The notes: generated from the sequence alone by a model not told the origin. A stretch of DNA of 64,000 nucleotides from Phenylobacterium sp. (GCA_020402745.1 JADBYZ010000011.1:1-64000); one strand, 5' to 3'; positions 44,797 to 54,578 are shown, counted from the first letter of the stretch. Translations and numbers: made by a program.

Positions 44797-45291
44797 ATGA
44801 GCCCAGGCGCAAACCCGGAGCTTGCCGAGAGGCCGGGGATCCTCGTGGATCGGGCCGCAACGGAGCTCTTTGATCGCACCTTTCGGGAAGGGATGGACCT
44901 GGTCGCTGAGGTCGCGGCGCATCTGGATGGGATCGGTCGTCTGGATACGCGCCGCATGAGCCGGGAGATGGCTTCCGACTGCATTGCCGAGAGCATGCGG
45001 CTGACCACGCGCCTCATGAAGATCGCCTCCTGGCTTCTTTTGCAGAGGGCTCTCCGGGAGGGTGAAATTTCGCCCGCAGCCGCCGCCGATCCCCGCTATC
45101 GTCTGGGGAAGTTCACCTCACACCCGCCGTCCCCGAGAGTCCCTGAGTCTCTCGCAACCTTCTCGCGCCGCGTTGACCGGCTGTTCGAGCGCGTGTGCCG
45201 AATGGACAGGTTTACGTACGCCCCGCTGGAGGTTCCCGCCAACCCGGTGGGCAGGCAGCTGGACCGGCTGAGGTCCGCCTTTCCCAGCTGA
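44797..45291 (+). CDS. rcdA: RcdA, regulator of CtrA degradation (DUF1465)
   Basis: 164 residues, mostly helical, close to the 170-odd of the Caulobacter protein. Recognised by the DUF1465 pattern: RTFREGMDLVAEVAAHLDG, then SREMASDCIAESMRLTTRL with LLLQRALREGEIS. In Caulobacter RcdA is an adaptor that, with CpdR and PopA, helps ClpXP destroy the cell-cycle regulator CtrA at the cell pole. AAGGAG sits seven bases before the ATG. Three bases separate its stop from that of the convergent rpmE, a neighbour arrangement that supports a Caulobacterales origin. Confidence 0.88.
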   Translation: MSPGANPELAERPGILVDRAATELFDRTFREGMDLVAEVAAHLDGIGRLDTRRMSREMASDCIAESMRLTTRLMKIASWLLLQRALREGEISPAAAADPRYRLGKFTSHPPSPRVPESLATFSRRVDRLFERVCRMDRFTYAPLEVPANPVGRQLDRLRSAFPS

Positions 45292-45294
45292 GGC

Positions 45295-45519
45295 CTATTT
45301 GCGGGTGAAGCCGCCGAACTTGGCGTTGAACCGAGACACGCGACCGCCGCGGTCCAGCAGCTGCTGGTTGCCGCCCGTCCAGGCCGGATGGGTCTTGGGG
45401 TCGATGTCCAGGTTGAGGGTCGCGCCCTCCTTCCCGTAGGTCGAGCGCGTCTGGTAGCTGGAGCCGTCCGTCATCACCACCGTGATGAAGTGATAGTCGG
45501 GATGGGTGTCTTGTTTCAT
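45295..45519 (-). CDS. rpmE: 50S ribosomal protein L31
   Basis: 74 residues, the alphaproteobacterial form. [17 protein letters not shown], then [21 protein letters not shown] are the standard blocks. There is no CxxC pair, so this is the zinc-free type, usually expressed independently of zinc status. Divergent from the ABC exporter across 121 bases. Confidence 0.96.
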   Translation of the reverse strand: MKQDTHPDYHFITVVMTDGSSYQTRSTYGKEGATLNLDIDPKTHPAWTGGNQQLLDRGGRVSRFNAKFGGFTRK

Positions 45520-45640
45520 CTCGGGAGCATCCGACGTAAAGGAGCGGCCAGTTTGGAGTCCGCCGCCCGCCGGCCAGCCGGGGAGCGGAAAGCGCGCCTT
45601 CTACAGCAAAGGGCGTCGGTAGAGCAAGGGCGTGGTCCTG

Positions 45641-47482
45641 ATGTCTGAGAGTTCCGTCGAAACGCCAGTGGAGGGCCGTCCCAGCGCAGGCGGGACCCTG
45701 GTCCAGGACATGGCGGCCGCAGCGGAGCGTCGGGCTTCGACACGCAACATCAAGGCCCTCGCCACGCTCTGGCCGATCCTCAGGGCCCACGGAGGCGAGA
45801 CGGCCATCGCCTGCCTGCTGATGGTCGCCACCTCAGCGGCGACTCTGGGGATGAGCGGCGCGGTGCGCCTGTTGGTCGAACACCTGACGTCCGACAAGAG
45901 CGGGGCCTCGGTCGATCCCTGGTTCTGGCTCCTGGGCGGTGTCGCGGTCGCCCTCGGCCTGTTCACGGCCCTGCGCTATTACTGGGTGACGCGCCTGGGC
46001 GAGCGGATCGTCGCGGACCTGCGCAAGTCGGTCTATGGGCACATCCTGACCCTGGACCCGGCCTTCTTCATCGCCACACGGACCGGCGAGGTCCTCTCGC
46101 GTCTGACCACCGACATCCAGATCATCGAGAACCTGCTGGCGACCACGGCCTCGGTCTTCCTGCGGAACACATTGATCCTGATCGGCGCCCTTGCCCTCAT
46201 GCTGCTGGTCAGCCCCAAGCTGACCCTTCTCGTGCTGTTGATCATCCCCGTAGTGGTCGTGCCCCTCTTTCTGTTCGCCCGCCCCCTCCGGAACCTGACC
46301 ACGGCCACCCAGGACGAGTTCGCCCGGGCCGTGGGCCATGCGGGAGAGACGCTGGACGCCCTGGAGACCGTCCAGGCCTTCGGTCGTGAGCAGGCCGCCT
46401 CCGAGCGCTTCGGCGCAGCGGTGGAACGCTCCTTCCGCACCTCGCTCCGGCGCATGTCCGCCCGGGCGGTGATGACGGCGGCGGCCATTGTCCTGATCTT
46501 CGGCGGGATCGTGGCGGTCTTCTGGCTGGGCGTGCACGCCGGCCAGAGGGGGGAGCTGAGCTGGGGGGCCCTCTTCCAGTTCGCCTTCCTCTCGGTCTTC
46601 GCCGCCAGTTCCGTCGGCACCCTCGGCGAGATGTGGGGCGACGTTCAGAAGGCGGCGGGCGCCATGGAGCGGATCGCCGAGCTCCTGGCCGCCCGGCCTG
46701 GGATCGCCCCGCCGGCCGATCCCCAGAAACCGCCGGGCCGGGGCGAGGTCCGCTTTGAGGAGGTGGTCTTCGCCTATCCCGGCCGCGAGGCGACCCCGGC
46801 CCTGGATGGCTTCACCCTGACCGTGGCCCCCGGCGAGCGCGTCGCCCTGGTCGGCCCCTCCGGAGCGGGCAAGAGCACCGTCTTCCGCCTGCTCCTGAGG
46901 TTCTATGATCCGATCTCCGGCGTCGTCCGGATCGATGGCGTGGACCTGCGCCAGGCCGATCCCCGCGATATCCGCGCCCAGGCCGCCCTGGTGGCCCAGG
47001 ACAGTCCGCTCTTCTCCGGCTCCGCCGCCGACAACATCGCCTTCGGCCGTGAGGGCGCCGGTCCGGAGGATGTCCGGGCGGCCGCCCGGGCGGCCCAGGC
47101 CGAAGCCTTCGTCGAGGCCCTTCCCGAGGGCTTTGAGACGGCGCTGGGGGAGCGCGCAAAGGGCCTCTCCGGCGGCCAGAGGCAGCGCCTGGCCATCGCC
47201 CGGGCCCTCGTGCGCCAGGCGCCCATCCTGCTGCTGGACGAGGCGACCAGCGCCCTGGACGCCGAGAACGAGAAGTTGGTCCAGGAAGCCCTGGACGAGG
47301 CCATGCGGGGCCGGACGACCCTGGTGATCGCCCACCGGCTGGCCACCGTGCTGAAGGCCGACCGCATCGTGGTGATGGACGCCGGGCGCGTGGTCGAGAC
47401 CGGCTCCCACGCCGAGCTGATCGCCCGGGGCGGACTCTACGCCCGCCTCGCCGCCCTTCAGTTCACCGACGGCAGGGACTGA
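45641..47482 (+). CDS. ABC exporter, MsbA-like half-transporter
   Basis: 613 residues, membrane domain about 45-340 and nucleotide-binding domain about 365-600. Walker A GPSGAGKS, signature LSGGQRQRLAIARAL, Walker B ILLLDEATSALD and switch His in VIAHRLAT are all canonical, so it should work as a homodimer. The ATG at 45641 has AAGGG ten bases upstream; a GTG nine bases earlier lies too near that site. Lipid or drug export is the usual job; cargo unknown. Convergent with the GDPD gene, only three bases apart. Confidence 0.92.
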   Translation: MSESSVETPVEGRPSAGGTLVQDMAAAAERRASTRNIKALATLWPILRAHGGETAIACLLMVATSAATLGMSGAVRLLVEHLTSDKSGASVDPWFWLLGGVAVALGLFTALRYYWVTRLGERIVADLRKSVYGHILTLDPAFFIATRTGEVLSRLTTDIQIIENLLATTASVFLRNTLILIGALALMLLVSPKLTLLVLLIIPVVVVPLFLFARPLRNLTTATQDEFARAVGHAGETLDALETVQAFGREQAASERFGAAVERSFRTSLRRMSARAVMTAAAIVLIFGGIVAVFWLGVHAGQRGELSWGALFQFAFLSVFAASSVGTLGEMWGDVQKAAGAMERIAELLAARPGIAPPADPQKPPGRGEVRFEEVVFAYPGREATPALDGFTLTVAPGERVALVGPSGAGKSTVFRLLLRFYDPISGVVRIDGVDLRQADPRDIRAQAALVAQDSPLFSGSAADNIAFGREGAGPEDVRAAARAAQAEAFVEALPEGFETALGERAKGLSGGQRQRLAIARALVRQAPILLLDEATSALDAENEKLVQEALDEAMRGRTTLVIAHRLATVLKADRIVVMDAGRVVETGSHAELIARGGLYARLAALQFTDGRD

Positions 47483-47485
47483 GCC

Positions 47486-48559
47486 TCAGCCGCCGCGGGC
47501 CGCGACAGCCAGGTCCGGGAAGTCGCAGAACACCCCATCGACGCCGGCGGCGTAGAGGGCCTTCAGCAGGCTTGCGGCGTCGCCGGGGTCGGAGGGGTTG
47601 CCGCCTCGCTGCAGGGCGGGGGGGAGGAAGACGTTCTCGGCCCGCACCGTCCAGGGATAGACCGTCAGGCCCGCCGCGTGGGCGTCGGCGACCAGGGAGG
47701 TCGGGCCGGCCAGGGCACCTGCGCCGTCCACCTTCAGGACCAGGCGCCATTCCGGACCCACCGCCTCGGCGTAGCCGGCGATGGCCTTCAGGCCCGACGC
47801 CGTCACCATGTCGGCGTAACGCACCCCCGGCAGGTCGGCCGGGCCGCCTTCACCCGAGACCAGCTGGACGCGGGGCGCCTTGGAAAGCCCCGCCAGGGTC
47901 TTCAGGGGGCCGACCTCAAAGCACTGGACCAGCACCGGCGCGGTCGGGGCGTCCAGGCCCTCGGCCTTCAGGGCGGCGGCCATGATGGGTTCGAACGCCA
48001 GGCCAAGCCTGCGGAAGTGGGCTGGATGCTTCATCTCCGGGCAGAGGCCGATGGTGCGTCCGGTCCGCGCCGACTCCCGCCGGGCGAGGGCCGCCACCTC
48101 GGCGAAGGTCAGGATCCCATCCTCGCCATCGTGCCGGGCGCTGGCGGGGCGCAGCTGGGGCAGGCGCTCCCGGGCGCGAAGGGTCTTCAGCTCGGCCAGG
48201 GTGAAGTCCTCGGTGAACCAGCCCTCGACCTGCTCGCCGTCGATGTCCCGGACCGTCCTGCGGGCGGCGAACTCGGGCCGGGCGGCCACGTCGGTGGTGC
48301 CGCCGATCTCATTCTCGTGGCGGGCCACCAGAGCCCCGTCCTTCGTCAGAACCAGGTCCGGCTCGATGACGTCGGCGCCCTGGGCGATGGCCAGGAGGTA
48401 GGCCGAGGCGGTGTGCTCTGGCCGGTAACCGCTGGCGCCCCGATGGGCGACCACCTGGGGGCGCGGCGCGGCGGCGGCGGTGCGTGCGGAGGCCATCAGG
48501 GCTCCTGCGGCGGCGAGGCCGGCCCCGAAGGCGCGGCGCGAAGGGATGAGGGTGGCCAT
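47486..48559 (-). CDS. glpQ: Glycerophosphodiester phosphodiesterase, Tat-exported
   Basis: 357 residues. A twin-arginine signal (SRRAFGAGLAAAGALMA) directs it to the periplasm. HRGASG (39-44), IEPDLVLTKDG and His81-Glu82 form the GDPD site, and the length fits periplasmic GlpQ rather than cytosolic UgpQ. It hydrolyses glycerophosphodiesters from phospholipid turnover to glycerol-3-phosphate and an alcohol. Followed upstream by suhB-like and thiE genes, all leftward. Confidence 0.92.
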   Translation of the reverse strand: MATLIPSRRAFGAGLAAAGALMASARTAAAAPRPQVVAHRGASGYRPEHTASAYLLAIAQGADVIEPDLVLTKDGALVARHENEIGGTTDVAARPEFAARRTVRDIDGEQVEGWFTEDFTLAELKTLRARERLPQLRPASARHDGEDGILTFAEVAALARRESARTGRTIGLCPEMKHPAHFRRLGLAFEPIMAAALKAEGLDAPTAPVLVQCFEVGPLKTLAGLSKAPRVQLVSGEGGPADLPGVRYADMVTASGLKAIAGYAEAVGPEWRLVLKVDGAGALAGPTSLVADAHAAGLTVYPWTVRAENVFLPPALQRGGNPSDPGDAASLLKALYAAGVDGVFCDFPDLAVAARGG

Positions 48560-48614
48560 GGCCTGCGACTAACGCAGGCGCGTGACGGTTTCGTCAAGCT
48601 GGCGGCAGGGCGCC

Positions 48615-49409
48615 TCAGGCGGCGGCGCGCAGGCGCTCGAGGATCAGGGGGTGCAGGTCCAGGTTGGCGGCGCAGACGCTGCCGGCGGCCAGGACATCCT
48701 CGCCGCCCTCGGCGGTGGTCACCTTGCCGCCCGCCTCGGTGACCAGCAGCAGGCCCGCCGCCAGGTCCCAGGGGCTGAGGTCACGCTGCCAGAAGCCGTC
48801 CATCCGGCCGGCGGCGACCCAGGCGAGGTCCAGGGCCGCCGCCCCGAACCGCCGGACCCCGGCGACACGCTGGCTGATCTGGTGAAGCTCCTTGAGGAAC
48901 CGGGCGTGCTGGCCATGGCCCAGGAAGGGAATGCCGGTGGCCAGGACCGACTCGTCCAGGCGCTGGCGGGCGGCGACCCTCAGTCGACGATCGTTGACGA
49001 AGGCGCCCTTGCCCTTTTCGGCCCAGAAGAGGTCGTTGGATACGGGATTGTAGGTGACCGCCGCCACGATGACGCCCTCGCGCTGCAGGGCGATGTTGAT
49101 GGCGAAGTGCGGGATGGCGTGCAGGAAGTTGGTGGTGCCGTCCAGCGGGTCGACGATCCAGGTGTGGGTCTTGTCCGTGCCCTCGATCAGGCCCCGCTCC
49201 TCACCCAGGAAGCTGTAGCCGGGCCGGCCCTTGGACAGGCTCTCGAAGAGGGACTGCTCGGCCTTTATGTCGGCGGCGGAGACAAAGTCCGCAGCGCCCT
49301 TGCGGGAGACCTGCAGTTCGGCCAATTCGCCGAAGTCGCGGTTGAGACCCCGGGCCGCCGTGCGGGCGGCGTCGGACATGACCTTGAGGAGGGCGGACTG
49401 GGTCGACAT
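48615..49409 (-). CDS. suhB: Inositol-1-monophosphatase family protein (SuhB)
   Basis: 264 residues. Metal motifs: Glu70-Glu71 in LGEERG, VDPLDGTTN (86-94) and SPWDLAAG near 213-220. A Mg-dependent phosphatase for inositol phosphate and related sugar phosphates; SuhB also helps rRNA transcription antitermination in enteric bacteria. Between GDPD and thiE on the same strand, 55 and 59 bases away. Confidence 0.92.
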   Translation of the reverse strand: MSTQSALLKVMSDAARTAARGLNRDFGELAELQVSRKGAADFVSAADIKAEQSLFESLSKGRPGYSFLGEERGLIEGTDKTHTWIVDPLDGTTNFLHAIPHFAINIALQREGVIVAAVTYNPVSNDLFWAEKGKGAFVNDRRLRVAARQRLDESVLATGIPFLGHGQHARFLKELHQISQRVAGVRRFGAAALDLAWVAAGRMDGFWQRDLSPWDLAAGLLLVTEAGGKVTTAEGGEDVLAAGSVCAANLDLHPLILERLRAAA

Positions 49410-49468
49410 GGGGCGCGGACCCTAGTGGTCTGGCCGTCGCAAGGCAAGGCGATGGGGCGGGGATCGGC

Positions 49469-50134
49469 TCAGGTCGCTTTGGGGCTCGTCCGGTCGGCCA
49501 GTCCCAGGGCGATGGCTGAGTTGAACTCACGCACCGCCGCCGCCTCGCCCCCGGGGTGGTTCCAGACCCCGGCGGAGACGGCGAGGAAGTCCGCGCCCGC
49601 CGCCGCCAGGCCGCGGGCGGTGTCCGCCGTGATCCCGCCGATGGCGACGCAGGGCGTCTCCATCGTCTCCTGCCAGACCGAGAGAATCTCGGGTTCCGCC
49701 CGGGTTGCGACGTCCTTGGTCGAGGTGGGGAAGAAGGCGCCGAAAGCCACGTAGTCCGCGCCCTGCTCGGCCGCCTCCATGGCCAGGTGCCGGCTGTCAT
49801 GGCAGGTGACCCCGACGATCCGGTCGCGACCCATCAGGCGGCGGGCCTGGGCATAGGGCGAATCGGACTGGCCCACATGTACGCCGTCGCAGTCCAGCCG
49901 GGCGGCGAGGGCGGGATCATCGTTGAGGATCAGGGCCGCGTCGTGGGCGCGGGCGACGGGGCCGAGCACCCGGATCGCCTCGGTGATCTCGGCCTCGGAG
50001 GCGTCCTTCAGCCGCACCTGGACGGCGGCGACATCGCCGGCCGAAAGGGCCGCCTCGAGGCGGGGGGCGAAGCCAGCCGGATCCTCGAGGCGAGGCGGCG
50101 TAATGAGATAGAGGCGGCAGGCGGGCGCGGACAT
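49469..50134 (-). CDS. thiE: Thiamine-phosphate synthase
   Basis: 221 residues, TIM barrel. [20 protein letters not shown] with GQSD forms the pyrimidine and phosphate pocket; [11 protein letters not shown] and AIGGITADT follow in the standard order. It joins HMP-pyrophosphate and thiazole phosphate. AGAGGGA precedes ATG 50134. I saw no TPP riboswitch in the 91 bases before it, and no other thi genes. Confidence 0.92.
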   Translation of the reverse strand: MSAPACRLYLITPPRLEDPAGFAPRLEAALSAGDVAAVQVRLKDASEAEITEAIRVLGPVARAHDAALILNDDPALAARLDCDGVHVGQSDSPYAQARRLMGRDRIVGVTCHDSRHLAMEAAEQGADYVAFGAFFPTSTKDVATRAEPEILSVWQETMETPCVAIGGITADTARGLAAAGADFLAVSAGVWNHPGGEAAAVREFNSAIALGLADRTSPKAT

Positions 50135-50225
50135 GGGTCCCTCTTAGCGCGCCGGCCCCGGGCGCCCAAGGCCCCTGTCGGGAATGGGTTGGGCCGGGCG
50201 GCAGGCAATGCTAAGGCCCCGCGCA

Positions 50226-50708
50226 ATGTTTCTCCTCACCGACGATCTGGAGTCCCTCCGGCGGGACCTCGACGCCGCCGACAGCGCCACCGCCGTTCTG
50301 CAGGCCCGGTGCGAGGCGCTCGGCCTGCCGGGCGGGCCTCGGGTCCTTGCCCGGGTCGAAGCCGCCGACCTGACGCCGGACGCCGAGGTGCGCCGCCAGC
50401 TTAGGGTGAACGGGGAGGAGGCCCTGGCCTGCCGCCGCGTGCAGCTCGTCTGGGGCGACCGCACCCTGTCCCGCGCCGTCAACTGGTACCGGCCGGCCCG
50501 GCTGACCGCCGACATGCGCCGGCGTCTCGACGAGACTGACGAACCCTTCGGGGTGGTGGCGCGTCCGCTGGACTATCGCCGGGTCCGGCTGGAGACGCGG
50601 ATCCTCGAGACGGAAGGACGACCGTCGGCGCTCTATTGCCGGGCCAGGCTTGAGACGCCGGATGGCGAGCCCCTGGCCCTGGTCGAGGAGACCTATCCCG
50701 GAACCTGA
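50226..50708 (+). CDS. Chorismate lyase-like (UbiC-fold) protein, unassigned
   Basis: 160 residues from ATG 50226. The order TAVLQARCEALGL, then EVRRQLRVNG and CRRVQLVWGDRTLSRAVNWY, and DEPFGVVARPLDYRR resembles UbiC-fold proteins, which cleave chorismate to 4-hydroxybenzoate and pyruvate. Overall similarity is weak and the active-site Glu and Arg cannot be fixed by eye, so it may be only a structural relative. Starts at 50184 and 50208 are also open. It is between thiE (divergent) and opgH (convergent, seven bases). Confidence 0.6.
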   Translation: MFLLTDDLESLRRDLDAADSATAVLQARCEALGLPGGPRVLARVEAADLTPDAEVRRQLRVNGEEALACRRVQLVWGDRTLSRAVNWYRPARLTADMRRRLDETDEPFGVVARPLDYRRVRLETRILETEGRPSALYCRARLETPDGEPLALVEETYPGT

Positions 50709-50715
50709 GGCCGGT

Positions 50716-52659
50716 TCAGGCGGCTTCGGGCAGGGCGCCGGCGAGGTTCGCGGGGGCCGGGGCGCTGGGGGTCGGCCGGCGCTCGCGCAGGCCGCGCGGC
50801 GCCAGTTCCAGCTCTTCCGGGGTCAGGAGGAAGCCGTAGCGACGGGCGAGCGCCCCCACCTCAACCCGAGAGCCGAGGAGCGAGATGGCCGGCGACGCCA
50901 GCAGGGGCAGGACGATCGGCAGGAAGACCAGGGTCAGGTCCGGGCGCGCCAGGAGGGCGGCGGCGAAGACCACCCCGGCGCGGACCTCCCAGGCGTGAGC
51001 GGCGAAGGCTTCGGACCAGGTCATGCGCCCGGCCTCGCGCTGCTGGGGCCGCCAGCCGGAGTCCCGTCCCGAGAAGATCTCGATCAGCATCCGGGTGTGA
51101 CTGACCATCATGATGGGGGCCATGATCACGGACATGACCACTTCGAGGGCCACGCCGGGCAGGATGAAGCCGACGCCGCCAAAAGCCTCCCGGTCGCGAC
51201 GGCGACACAGGGCGAGGAGGCTGCCGAAGAGCTTGGGCCCGAACAGAAGGAACCAAGACAGGGCGGCCATCCAGATCACGACAAGACCGTCCTGCCGGGG
51301 CTCCACGATGGTGCGCCAGCCGTGCACGGTGGAAATCTCGAGCAGCCGCGGCTCGGTCTGGAACTGGATGATCAGGCCGGTCAGGAGGGCCAGGAACCAG
51401 AGGGGCGAGGCCAGATAGGCCATGACGCCGATCAGCATCTGGAGCCGGCTCATAGGGTGGAGGCCCGCCGCCGTCAGCAGGCGAAGGTGTTGCATGTTGC
51501 CCTGGCACCAGCGGCGATCGCGGGCCAGGAAGGCCTGGAGGCCGGGAGGCGCCTCCTCATAGCTGCCGGGCAGGGCCCCGGTCATGTGCACAGACCACCC
51601 CTGGCGACGCAGGTAGGCCGCCTCGACCGAGTCATGGCTCATGACGTGGCCGCCCAGGGGCTTGCGGCCCGGCAGGACCGGAAGGCCGCAGGAGTCCGCG
51701 AAGGCCCGGACCCGGACAATCGCGTTGTGTCCGAAATAGGCCGACTCCGGACCGGTCCACCAGGCCAGGCCCGTGGCGGCGACGCGGCCATACAGGCGCA
51801 CGCCGAACTGCTGGACGCGCTGGTAGAGGGTCTCGGCGTTGATGATGGCGGGGGCGGTCTGGATCAGGCCGGCCCTAGGGTGGCGCTCCATGGCGTCGAC
51901 CAGGTGCAGCAGGGTCTCGCCCGACATCAGGCTGTCGGCGTCCAGGATCACCATGTGCGGATAGGCGCCGCCGAACCGGCGGACCCAGTCGGCGACATTT
52001 CCGGCCTTGCGCTCGGTGTTGATCTCCCGCCGGCGGTAGTAGGTCCGGCAGGCGGCGCTGAGGCGGAAGCCCTGGAAGGCGGCCCACTCAGCCTCTGCGG
52101 CCTCAGGGCAGGTGGAGTCGGACAGGACGAAGAGGTCGAAGGCGCCGGCGGCGTCGAGGTCCCTGAGACCCTGGTCGATGCGCGCAAGGCGGGCGAAGGC
52201 GGCCCCGGCGTCTTCGTTGTAGAGGGGCATCAGAAGGGCGGTCCGGACCTGGGGCCGCCTGGGCCGCTCCGGGAAGTCGAAATGGTCCCGGTCGCCGCGG
52301 ACGACCTGCAGGATGAGTCCGGCGAAGGCGTTGCAGAACCATCCCGACAGCGGAACGATCAGGGCCGAGAAGAGGCACAGGGCGATGATCTCAAGGGCCG
52401 TGAAGCCGTCCTCCGCATAGACCCGAGCGGGGGTCAGGAAGGCCAGGAGGGACAGCACCAGGGTCGCGACCAGCATGGCCGAGCGGCGCGGGGCCAGGCC
52501 CTGGGGGCCGGGAACCGGCGGCGGCGTCCCGTCCTCAGCAAGGCCATGACGGGGCATGTCGAGCGGCGCCTCAGAGGGAAGCCATGCGCGCACCGGGGCT
52601 TCGCGGCTCCAGGCGTCGTCCGTGGACGCGCCGAACTGCCTGCTGCGAAGACCGTCCAT
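50716..52659 (-). CDS. opgH: Glucans biosynthesis glucosyltransferase H
   Basis: 647 residues, lacking much of the long N-terminus of E. coli OpgH. Membrane segments flank a GT2 domain: MPLYNED, DSTCPE, DADSLMSG (DxD), SHDSVEA and RDRRWCQGNMQH are all visible, followed by four or more C-terminal helices. It polymerises UDP-glucose into osmoregulated periplasmic glucans at the inner membrane. No opgG lies next to it. The acyltransferase at 53454 could be its OpgC-like partner. Confidence 0.9.
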   Translation of the reverse strand: MDGLRSRQFGASTDDAWSREAPVRAWLPSEAPLDMPRHGLAEDGTPPPVPGPQGLAPRRSAMLVATLVLSLLAFLTPARVYAEDGFTALEIIALCLFSALIVPLSGWFCNAFAGLILQVVRGDRDHFDFPERPRRPQVRTALLMPLYNEDAGAAFARLARIDQGLRDLDAAGAFDLFVLSDSTCPEAAEAEWAAFQGFRLSAACRTYYRRREINTERKAGNVADWVRRFGGAYPHMVILDADSLMSGETLLHLVDAMERHPRAGLIQTAPAIINAETLYQRVQQFGVRLYGRVAATGLAWWTGPESAYFGHNAIVRVRAFADSCGLPVLPGRKPLGGHVMSHDSVEAAYLRRQGWSVHMTGALPGSYEEAPPGLQAFLARDRRWCQGNMQHLRLLTAAGLHPMSRLQMLIGVMAYLASPLWFLALLTGLIIQFQTEPRLLEISTVHGWRTIVEPRQDGLVVIWMAALSWFLLFGPKLFGSLLALCRRRDREAFGGVGFILPGVALEVVMSVIMAPIMMVSHTRMLIEIFSGRDSGWRPQQREAGRMTWSEAFAAHAWEVRAGVVFAAALLARPDLTLVFLPIVLPLLASPAISLLGSRVEVGALARRYGFLLTPEELELAPRGLRERRPTPSAPAPANLAGALPEAA

Positions 52660-52711
52660 CGTGCCGCGCCGCTCCCTCTCTCCACCTGCAGAGGCAGAGG
52701 ATCACAAACCC

Positions 52712-52741
52712 GTTATGTTGCAGCGCCGCATATGCAATAAC
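52712..52741. promoter_or_regulatory. Imperfect inverted repeat upstream of opgH
   Basis: GTTATgTTGCA (52712-52722) faces TGCAATAAC (52733-52741) about 53-82 bases before the opgH start. The region is markedly AT-richer than its surroundings and is a reasonable promoter or operator site. Confidence 0.35.
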
Positions 52742-52818
52742 GGAAACGTGAAGGCAAGCCTGAACGGACCTTGGGCGTCTTTGTGTCATGGTGCCGGATT
52801 TCAGGGTGCCCCTTGCGA

Positions 52819-53457
52819 TCAGGCAGAGGCTTCCGCCCGGGCGAGGGCCAGAAGTCGGCGCTCCAGCGAATAGGCCGCCACTCCGGTCCAGCCCACAAGG
52901 ACGATGGCGAAGGCCCGCTCCCACCAGCCGACATTGTCGTCGTTCACCAGGCCCTTGAAGAGGAGGTGCTTGGTCAGGACCGTCAGGATGGCCATGACAA
53001 CGAAGACGCCCGCCAGGAAAAGGCGAAGCTGGCCCGTGCCCTCGATGTTCCGAAGCGCCCAGACCATGGCCAGGGGCGCAATCTGTATCCCCAGCCCAAG
53101 GTTGATGGCCAGGTGCCTGGGGTCGGGCCAGGGATAAATGCTGGAGACCACCAGCCCCACCCCGGCGAGGGCGAAACAGAGGGCGATGATCGCCGCGGAG
53201 AGCCGCGCGCCCCCCAAGGCCAGGACGGACAGGCCGAAGCCGATCCCGGCCACACCCGCTCCGACCCCGGACACCAAAACGCCGACATTGAAGATTGCGG
53301 GATGAGGCGCGGCTTCACCCCCCAATTCGCTGATGTATTGGGTGGCGTGGTCGAAGCCCGGCCAGGTGAGAGCCGCCACGCCCACGCTGGCGTGGGCCAG
53401 AATCGGAGCGGCGATCCCGATCTGCAGAAGGAAGCGGCGGCGGCGGAAACGTGTCAT
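52819..53457 (-). CDS. DUF998 family membrane protein
   Basis: 212 residues with about six transmembrane helices. DHATQYISELGG after helix 1 and SSIYPWPDP between later helices match the family pattern. Role unknown; in other bacteria DUF998 proteins accompany lipid or polysaccharide genes. ATG 53457 overlaps the stop of the acyltransferase as ATGA, so the two are coupled. Confidence 0.82.
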   Translation of the reverse strand: MTRFRRRRFLLQIGIAAPILAHASVGVAALTWPGFDHATQYISELGGEAAPHPAIFNVGVLVSGVGAGVAGIGFGLSVLALGGARLSAAIIALCFALAGVGLVVSSIYPWPDPRHLAINLGLGIQIAPLAMVWALRNIEGTGQLRLFLAGVFVVMAILTVLTKHLLFKGLVNDDNVGWWERAFAIVLVGWTGVAAYSLERRLLALARAEASA

Positions 53458-54578
53458 GTAACCTTCGACCTGGGACGGAGACCCCAGAGGGGGCGCAGGA
53501 TATCGATCCGCCGAACGATCTCGTAAACCACCAGGCTACCGCCCAGGGTGATCAGGATCAGAAGGCCCGCCTCGGCGCCGACGGGCAGTCCGAGGGGCTT
53601 CAGGAGGTGTGCGGCGATCACCAGAAGGGTCTGGTGGGCGAGATAGCAGGGGAAGACCGCGTCGGTCAGATAGCGCAGGGCCGGCCCGTCTGCGCCCCGC
53701 AGATAACGGCTGCCAAATCCGAGGACCGTGCAGATGGTGGCCCACTGATAGACCGCGAAGACCAGGTTGGCGGGCGTCGAGGGTGGCTGGTCAATGGGCT
53801 GCGAGAGGACGATCAGCGCCGGCAGGCTGGCCGCTGCGACAGCGAGGGCCGTCCACCTCATCCGCTCGAACCGGGTCCAGACGTCGTCCCTCAGAGCCAG
53901 AAGGAAGCCGGTCAGGAAAACGCCCAGGGACATGGCGTGGTTGTAGGGGTCGTCAGTAATGTGATTGGTCAGGCCCGCCCAGGGAAAGACGAGCAGGCGC
54001 AGGAGCGCCAGGTAGATCATGGGAACCACCAGCAGCCGGCCGCCGGCTAGAAGCCGGCTCAGCACGGTTTCAAGCCAACCGAAGAGGCGCGACGAGGTCG
54101 CCAGGGCCAGGGCGGCGAGGCTGTACACCGTGATGTAGAGCACGAACCAGACGTGATTCAGGGGCACGCCGTCCTTCAGGCCCTCGGGGCTGAACTCCGC
54201 GAGCCACCAGTCGGTGAGCCCGCCGTGGAAGCTGCCCTTCTCCATCGCCTCGATCCAGGATTGCGGCGGGACCAGGAAGAGCACGCCGAAGAGGAGGGGC
54301 GGGACCAACCGCTGCAGGCGTTGTCGAAAGCCCTGCGCTGGCGGCGTCTTGCGGACCATGAACCTCAGGGCGACGCCCGACACCATAAACAGCAGCGTCA
54401 GACGCCAGGGATTCGTGACAAGGGCCGCAAGCCCCAGCGCCTCGATCGTATGCGTGCTACGCACATGCCAGTCCCACGGCGCGTAGACCAAGCCAACGTG
54501 GTAGAGGATCAGCACGCCAAAGGCGCCGATGCGGATCCAGTCGATGTCTGTGCGACGCTGTGAGGGTGCCGGGGTCAC
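53454..54578 (-). CDS. Acyltransferase 3 / OpgC-like membrane protein
   Basis: 374 residues from GTG 54578; no ATG lies between it and an implausible start at 54713, so the start is uncertain. It opens RRTDIDWIRIGAFGVLILYH, the classic helix 1 of acyltransferase 3 proteins, with the active His in LYH and MVSGVALRF later; about ten helices in all. It moves acyl groups such as succinyl onto an exported glycan or lipid. Being next to opgH, it may modify periplasmic glucans. Confidence 0.85.
   Translation of the reverse strand: MTPAPSQRRTDIDWIRIGAFGVLILYHVGLVYAPWDWHVRSTHTIEALGLAALVTNPWRLTLLFMVSGVALRFMVRKTPPAQGFRQRLQRLVPPLLFGVLFLVPPQSWIEAMEKGSFHGGLTDWWLAEFSPEGLKDGVPLNHVWFVLYITVYSLAALALATSSRLFGWLETVLSRLLAGGRLLVVPMIYLALLRLLVFPWAGLTNHITDDPYNHAMSLGVFLTGFLLALRDDVWTRFERMRWTALAVAAASLPALIVLSQPIDQPPSTPANLVFAVYQWATICTVLGFGSRYLRGADGPALRYLTDAVFPCYLAHQTLLVIAAHLLKPLGLPVGAEAGLLILITLGGSLVVYEIVRRIDILRPLWGLRPRSKVT

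Noticed and set aside
45833-47410. 525-codon frame antisense to the ABC exporter
   Set aside because: Low-complexity shadow composition, no domain, lies entirely over a canonical ABC gene.
50135-50225. TPP riboswitch before thiE
   Set aside because: The 91-base gap holds no recognisable THI-box sequence such as CTGAGA.
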